NCBI RefSeq assembly: GCF_000189635.1
Contig: NW_002476420.1
Span: 64,683 to 128,682 of the forward strand
DNA: 64,000 nt
Reading direction: 5' to 3'
Origin: Tetrahymena thermophila SB210
Lineage: Eukaryota; Ciliophora; Oligohymenophorea; Hymenostomatida; Tetrahymenidae
The notes beneath the pieces are model-generated. The model saw only the letters and a list, made by a program, of their open reading frames with translations, ran no database searches and had not been told where the DNA came from. The position numbers were made by a program, and so were the translations under genes. Each line of letters opens with the position of its first letter. Position 1 is the stretch's first letter. Positions 59,001 to 64,000 of the stretch are shown piece by piece.

Positions 59001-61887
59001 TTACAGTGGAAGAACCTATAACCAAAGGCTTTATTTAAATAATTAAATTAGATAAATATTAATTTGTAAATTTAAAATTATTTTACTAACAAGGAAGATA
59101 CAACGATAGCAAAATCTAAAATATTCCATCCGTCTTTTAGATAAGCACCTTGTGGTAAAATAAATCCAAGGGCTATTATTTTCAAACAAGCTTCAACTGT
59201 ATAAGCCCATAAAAAAAATTATTCACACCAATCAGCAAAGCTACTCTAGACATCTGTAGTAGGATCATCAAGCATTAGCATAATAGAATTGAAAATAATT
59301 ATCAACAAAATTGTATTCTCGAACCAATTAGATTTTATTATTTTGTAGCAAAAATCTGATATCGCACTAATTAATTTTATTATTCAATTAAAAAGAATGA
59401 TTACATATTTATTTTATACCTGCTAGAAAAATACTCGTTAAAGTTTTATTTAATATTAAATTCAATTTATTTAATAATGAATGACTTGTTTAAAAAAAAT
59501 AAATACTTTGGATTTTCACCATTTATTTTAATTTTTAATTAAAATCAATTTAAAAATTTAAATGTTATTTATTTGTTTTAACTTTATGATTAAAGATTTA
59601 CTATTTATTATTTTAATTACATTATAATTAAAAAAAATAAATTGTATATTTTAGGAATAATTGATAAAAATTTATCTGTTCTTGACCACAAATATGGTTA
59701 ATCTGCCTTCTAAATTGAATTAACATTTAAGAGTGCAGAAAATTTATTTTTATACTTTCAAGCTAAATATTTTGATAAATTATATATTCTTATCTTCTAA
59801 ATTTGAAATGAATAAATGAATGATTTGATAAAAATTGTGTAAGGAATTTATGAAAAGTTAGTGTAACTAACTAACTAAATAATTGATATAGGGGAAAAAG
59901 CTATAAATTAATGGATCAAAAAATTAACCATAAAAGTAAAAATAAGCCTTAACTATTTAATTATCTATCTATTTAATATATATATATTGCTAATTATTTA
60001 AAATGAAAAATTACCATTTCAGATAAAAAAAGAATTTGAAAACCTAAAGAAAAATAGAAGGCCTGTAAAACAAGTAACCTAGTTTGTCTAAAGCTGACTT
60101 TTTTTATACTTTGTAAGTTTTAAGATATTAGTTTTGAGTTCTTACTTCTTATTCTTAAGTAAGCTTTTCATATTCATCTAAAGTATTTTAATCAATGAAG
60201 TCTTCAGGCACTATAATTTATTGTTCATGCTAATTTAACTCATCTTCTTCATCCTCTTGGTTTTAACCTCCATCTTCATCCAATTGCTACTATAGTAAGT
60301 CTCTAACTTTTTAATACATTTTACCTTAAACTCCTCTGGTATTGTATTCTTCTTCTACTTCATCTTATTCATTATAAATATAATTTTTATCTAAAGATCT
60401 TTCCCTTTCGCTTGATGATGCATCACTTTGAGAGTCTTAAGAAGTTTATTATTTAGAATTTAATCGCTATCTCAAATTTCTAATTTCAGATTTTATCGAT
60501 TTATCTTACTCTGAAATTTAGCTATCTTCTAAATTAAAACTTTTTTAATTTGGAGTTTTATACTAAATTCTTTAAGAGGCATTCTAACCTGGACTATTTA
60601 CCATCTAAATTGGTGTTACACTATTATTCGAATATCTGATTTTGCTTAAACGTTTCTGTGGAGTGCCATTCTATTCCTCCCTATTGTTTTTAGTTGTTTT
60701 TCCTAGTTAGTCTTCATAAATCTGCTTTCCTATCAAATTCCTTAATGGAGATTTTTAACTATTTCTTTAGTTTGTATTTAATTTCATTTTTTCTATCAAA
60801 GCCTTTTCTTAAGCAGATAGACCTAAAGAATCTCTCTTTGATTATTTTTTCTTACCTTTATTTAACTATTTTAATTCTACCTCTAACTTTGAACTAAAAT
60901 TTTCTGTATTTTTTGATCTTCCTGTATTAAAATTCTCTTCGTTCTGAGAATCATCGTAGTTTCTATTAGTTTGTATGTTATTATTTGATGTTAATCTATT
61001 GAATTAGTTGCTACTTGAGTTATTTCTATTTGAATCTAAGCCAATAGATTCCATAATTTTAGATTAGCTTCGATTTGTTTTTTCTAATTCTAAATTCTTA
61101 TTACTGCTTGCTTATTCATAAGTCTCTTATCTCATATCTTAATTCAGTCCTTAAATATTGCTACGCTACGTTGAATTTTAGCTTTTTTATTCCTTAATAT
61201 ATATATTTTATTTGTCAATACCTTCCTAATCTTTACTATGCTTTTCTAGGTTGTTACATTCTCTTTCATCAGAATTATATCTCTGATTATCAAACTTGGA
61301 GTCAATTTGGTTATGATTTGAATTATGTCTTTTATCATCAAAATATTCTTATTTGTTTGGATGATTATCATTGCGTATTACTTAATTTGAAGTTATTAAG
61401 GTGCTCTGATTTAAGTTATTTGGCTAACTTGAAATTTTTGTACCATTTTCAGTTTAATTATTTTTAGTTTGATCATTGGCAATATTAGAATTCTATTTTT
61501 TATCTTCAGGATTAATCTATATTGAATCATATATCATTTTTACTGCCTTATTCTTAATATAAAAATTATTGTACAAGTACCTACTTTGGATTTTTATTTT
61601 AATTGGATGGAGTTTCTTGCTTCTTTCTTTTGTAAAAGCTACTTTGAGATTTCTTAATGATTAAATGGCGCTATTGAAAATTGTTAATCTAAATTGCTTA
61701 ATAACAGGTAATATGAATGGATTTTAGTGTATAATATGCTATATAAAGTAACTATATTTAGATCTACAGCCTTTTGTATTAATAAAATGAATTTATCTTC
61801 AAAGTTTTTAACGAAGATTATTTATTAATACTTTTATTAACTTTAGTATTAATAATAATTAATTTTAAAAAAGATAAAATACAACAT
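50098..61887 (-). CDS. Four-domain voltage-gated Ca2+-type channel alpha subunit, ~3426 aa, 13 exons
   Basis: Exons in transcription order: 61887-61585, 61516-60015, 59366-59087, 59028-56644, 56582-55089, 55014-54636, 54570-53453, 53393-53260, 53207-53114, 53054-52908, 52675-51763, 51686-51278, 51220-50098. The sum is 10281 nt and all phases agree. Four 6-TM repeats are visible. S4 helices: I RALRSLRILRPLRTI, II RSVRIFRTFRVLRVTRLLRG, III KILRLLRTLRPLRFI, IV RIGPQLIRIIRVFRVSRLLK. Pore loops: I TLEGW, II TIENW, III SLEGW, IV TGENW, giving an EEEE ring as in Ca2+ channels. Repeat III has a Cys pair in its S5-P loop (GYCSG...RCQSMGYQW). The N-terminus (~600 aa), the I-II linker (~1200 aa) and the C-tail are very long and Q/N/S-rich, the C-tail with poly-Ser/Glu. 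In ciliates such channels drive voltage-gated Ca2+ entry at the ciliary membrane. The first exon is the weakest part; a start at 61537 is the fallback. The 648-bp intron 59367-60014 is unusually long. Confidence 0.88.
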
Positions 61888-63094
61888 TAAACTAAATTAG
61901 AGAATGACTATTAATTACTCACTAAACTTGAGTTTATTATGTACTGCCTTTTGTCGCTATTTTATTTATTTTAATGTTGGTGATACAAATTAATATTTGT
62001 AAAAGGTAATTTATTTAAGAGCCACCAAATAAAGTAAATTAAGTATTTAGATCGTTCTAAAACATTAAAAAGTTAATCAGATTAAAAAATCGAAATAATA
62101 CCACATTTTATTTTAAAAAAGCGCTTGTGAATTATATTTTTTCCTAACATTACCACTAATAATTATCTAATTAATATTACTAAAATAATGCAAATTTTAA
62201 AAATATTCTTCTCTCTCTTTCAAGTAAATATAAAATAAGCAATTTATGGTTAAGTAAGCTAACACTTTTTTTTATAAAATATTCAAAAATTAAAAACCAA
62301 TTATTTATTTTCTAATTAATTTTAATTTTTGATAAATAATAAAAATCAATTTAAATGAATAAAAATGATATATTTTCTCAGAAATTAATTTTCAGTTATT
62401 TTTTAAATATATAAAATTAATTATTTAAATAGTCGAATATAACCCACCTACCCAATTTGTGTTGGATCGAGATAGCATAATATTTTAATCAATAATTAAA
62501 GTCAACAATAATATTTTTACATGCTTCATGAGTAATAAAATGACTCAAGTAATTACTTGAACAATAAACTCTTTTGATTTTTAATTAGAGTACATTTAGA
62601 GAATATAAAAGAAATAAAATTACTTCATTTTTTTTGTGTATTATTTATTTATTAAATGCTATTACTGGTCTTTAAGACAAATTTATATTTAAACTATAAA
62701 ATATATTTTACAAACATCTAATTTAATTTTTACTAACTTGTATAAAAGCAAAGTTTTATTCGAAATCTGCTACAACTTTTATAGCTTAAAGAAAAAATTG
62801 GCATGGTCAAAAATAATATTCTTAATAGTTAATTTCTAGATTATTTTAACTAATTTTATTTATTAATAATTAATTAATTTATTTACAGTAAAAAAATGAT
62901 AAAAAGTTATTTGACAGAATTGGCTGATAAAATAATTTGATAAAATGAAATAATTTTAATTTGTTTGAAATATTTATTGTGTTTTTTTAGTTTGTTTTGC
63001 GAATAATGATATCTATTTATTAATCCTTTGAAAAAGATAAATAATAAATAATAAAGAAATTAAGTAATATACAAATAAACTACTTATCAAAAAA
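61888..63094. promoter_or_regulatory. Divergent intergenic region between channel and LRR genes
   Basis: About 1.2 kb of AT-rich sequence between two divergent starts. It presumably holds both promoters but no motif is identifiable. No further gene is seen. Confidence 0.45.
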
Positions 63095-64000
63095 ATGAGT
63101 AAGAATGCATAAGAAGAGAGCGAATAATGCTGTTTAACTATTTCGAATGCTACTACAAATTAACTATTTGATTTCTTTAATGATAATATTTAGCTAACAG
63201 ATTTTAAATTAATGGTCAGAGCTTTATAGAATATTAGTTTCTAAGAGTGTACTACTATTGTAAGCTAAGGTTTATTAAAATTAATAAATATTTAGAAATT
63301 ATTATTACTTATTGAAAGTTTTTGTAGAATTAATTCTGATGGATTTGCAAGATTAATGAATTCTGTTTAAAAGCTAAACACTCTTACTAAGCTTTCTATA
63401 CATATTGGAAGAAAAAATGATATAGGGTATTTAGGTGCATCTATTATTGGGCAGTCCTTAAAGAGTCTTTAAAATCTCAAAGAATTTTATCTTTATATAG
63501 GATCTCAAAACTAAATTCAAGCAAAGGGAATGGAGGATATTGGAGAAGGTATTACCTGTTTATAAAATTTAACATATTTGTATATAGAAATTTAATCCTA
63601 GAATGAAATTAGTGAAAAAGGAGCTCAAGGATTAGGAAAAGGAATAAAGAATTTATAAAAGTTAGAGTAGTTTTATTTATGTATTGGCTCTTAAAATGAT
63701 TTGAATTCTGAAGGTACAAAGGGTATATGTGAACCAATCCAAGATTTAACTAACTTAGTGACATTTCAATTAAGAATAGAATGGAAAAATAATATTGGCT
63801 CTGAGGGTGCTATCAGTATTGGGAAGGGAATCTCTGGATTATCTTCTAACCTTTTAAACTTAAATTTATCAGTAGGGTCTCATAATAATATTGGAGAACT
63901 TGGAGCCTTGGGAATAGGTGAAGGCTTAAAGCATTTAAAATAATTAGAGCATCTGTGTCTAACTATAGAAGCATCAAATTAAATTGGGAAAACTGGAGCG
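63095..64000 (+). CDS. Leucine-rich (RNI-like) repeat protein, 5' part (302 codons, open at window edge)
   Basis: ATG in the context atcaaaaaaATGAGT; the frame is open to the last base. After a variable N-terminus, regular repeats of ~42-44 residues appear from ~residue 95. Each has the form (L)Gxxxx(I/L)GxxIxxLxxLxxLxLxIGSxNxI: LGASIIGQSLKSLQNLKEFY, MEDIGEGITCLQNLTYLYIE, GAQGLGKGIKNLQKLEQFYL, GAISIGKGISGLSS and LGALGIGEGLKHLKQLEHL. This is the ribonuclease-inhibitor type of LRR, common in large ciliate families and often linked to a kinase domain further on, which cannot be checked here. No signal peptide is seen. It is divergent from the channel gene, with a ~1.2 kb shared upstream region. 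Confidence 0.75.

Overview
The window reads as macronuclear DNA of a ciliate, most likely Tetrahymena or a close relative. Long, well-conserved reading frames appear only if TAA and TAG are read as glutamine and TGA is the sole stop. Spacers are extremely AT-rich, starts have an A-rich lead (usually aaaATG), and introns are short, AT-rich and bounded by GT(A/G)...AG. All coordinates and translations below use that code. No rRNA, tRNA, CRISPR array, telomere repeat or recognisable autonomous transposon was seen.

Layout. 1-1994: repeat-laden AT-rich spacer. 1995-3149 (+): leucine-rich, RNI-like protein. 5405-7121 (+): nine-exon CaMK-type protein kinase. 8877-9026 (+): possible 49-aa protein. 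9430-11867 (+): nine-exon HAT-repeat splicing factor of the Prp39 type. 13581-16838 (+): two-exon, 1065-aa Q/N/S-rich protein. 17504-19657 (-): intronless 717-aa protein with a Q/P-rich body and C-terminal MORN repeats. 20509-21225 (+): CacyBP/SIP orthologue (p23-like CS domain plus SGS domain).

21226-49585 is a tandem array. Nine related genes or gene remnants (about 440-600 codons each, all +) encode a fast-evolving family whose C-terminal half resembles peptidase C65/otubain without an obvious catalytic Cys or His. This family assignment is tentative. Between them lie four decayed copies of the upstream CacyBP gene, all lacking the same internal block (the CS domain), and nine copies of a roughly 110-bp element, several of which end in a hairpin with compensatory changes. 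The array therefore grew from a (CacyBP + family gene) founder in which the CacyBP copy had already lost its middle. Copies 3 and 7 are broken, and copy 9 has lost its original start. A 100-N gap at 34316-34415 is flanked by the same sequence on both sides. The sides differ by one clean 404-bp block, which points to an assembly overlap and possibly a variably retained internal eliminated sequence.

50098-61887 (-): a 13-exon gene, modelled end to end in frame (3426 aa), for a four-domain voltage-gated cation channel. Its four pore loops all carry glutamate (EEEE), as in Ca2+ channels, and it has very long Q/N-rich N-terminal and interdomain regions. 63095-64000 (+): 5' part of a second leucine-rich/RNI-like protein that runs off the window.

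The flanking genes are ordinary cellular genes (signalling, splicing, membrane excitability). The accessory part is the array. Both of its components have possible ubiquitin links: CacyBP is an adaptor of Siah-type ubiquitin ligase complexes, and the array family may descend from a deubiquitinase fold. That functional link is inference only.
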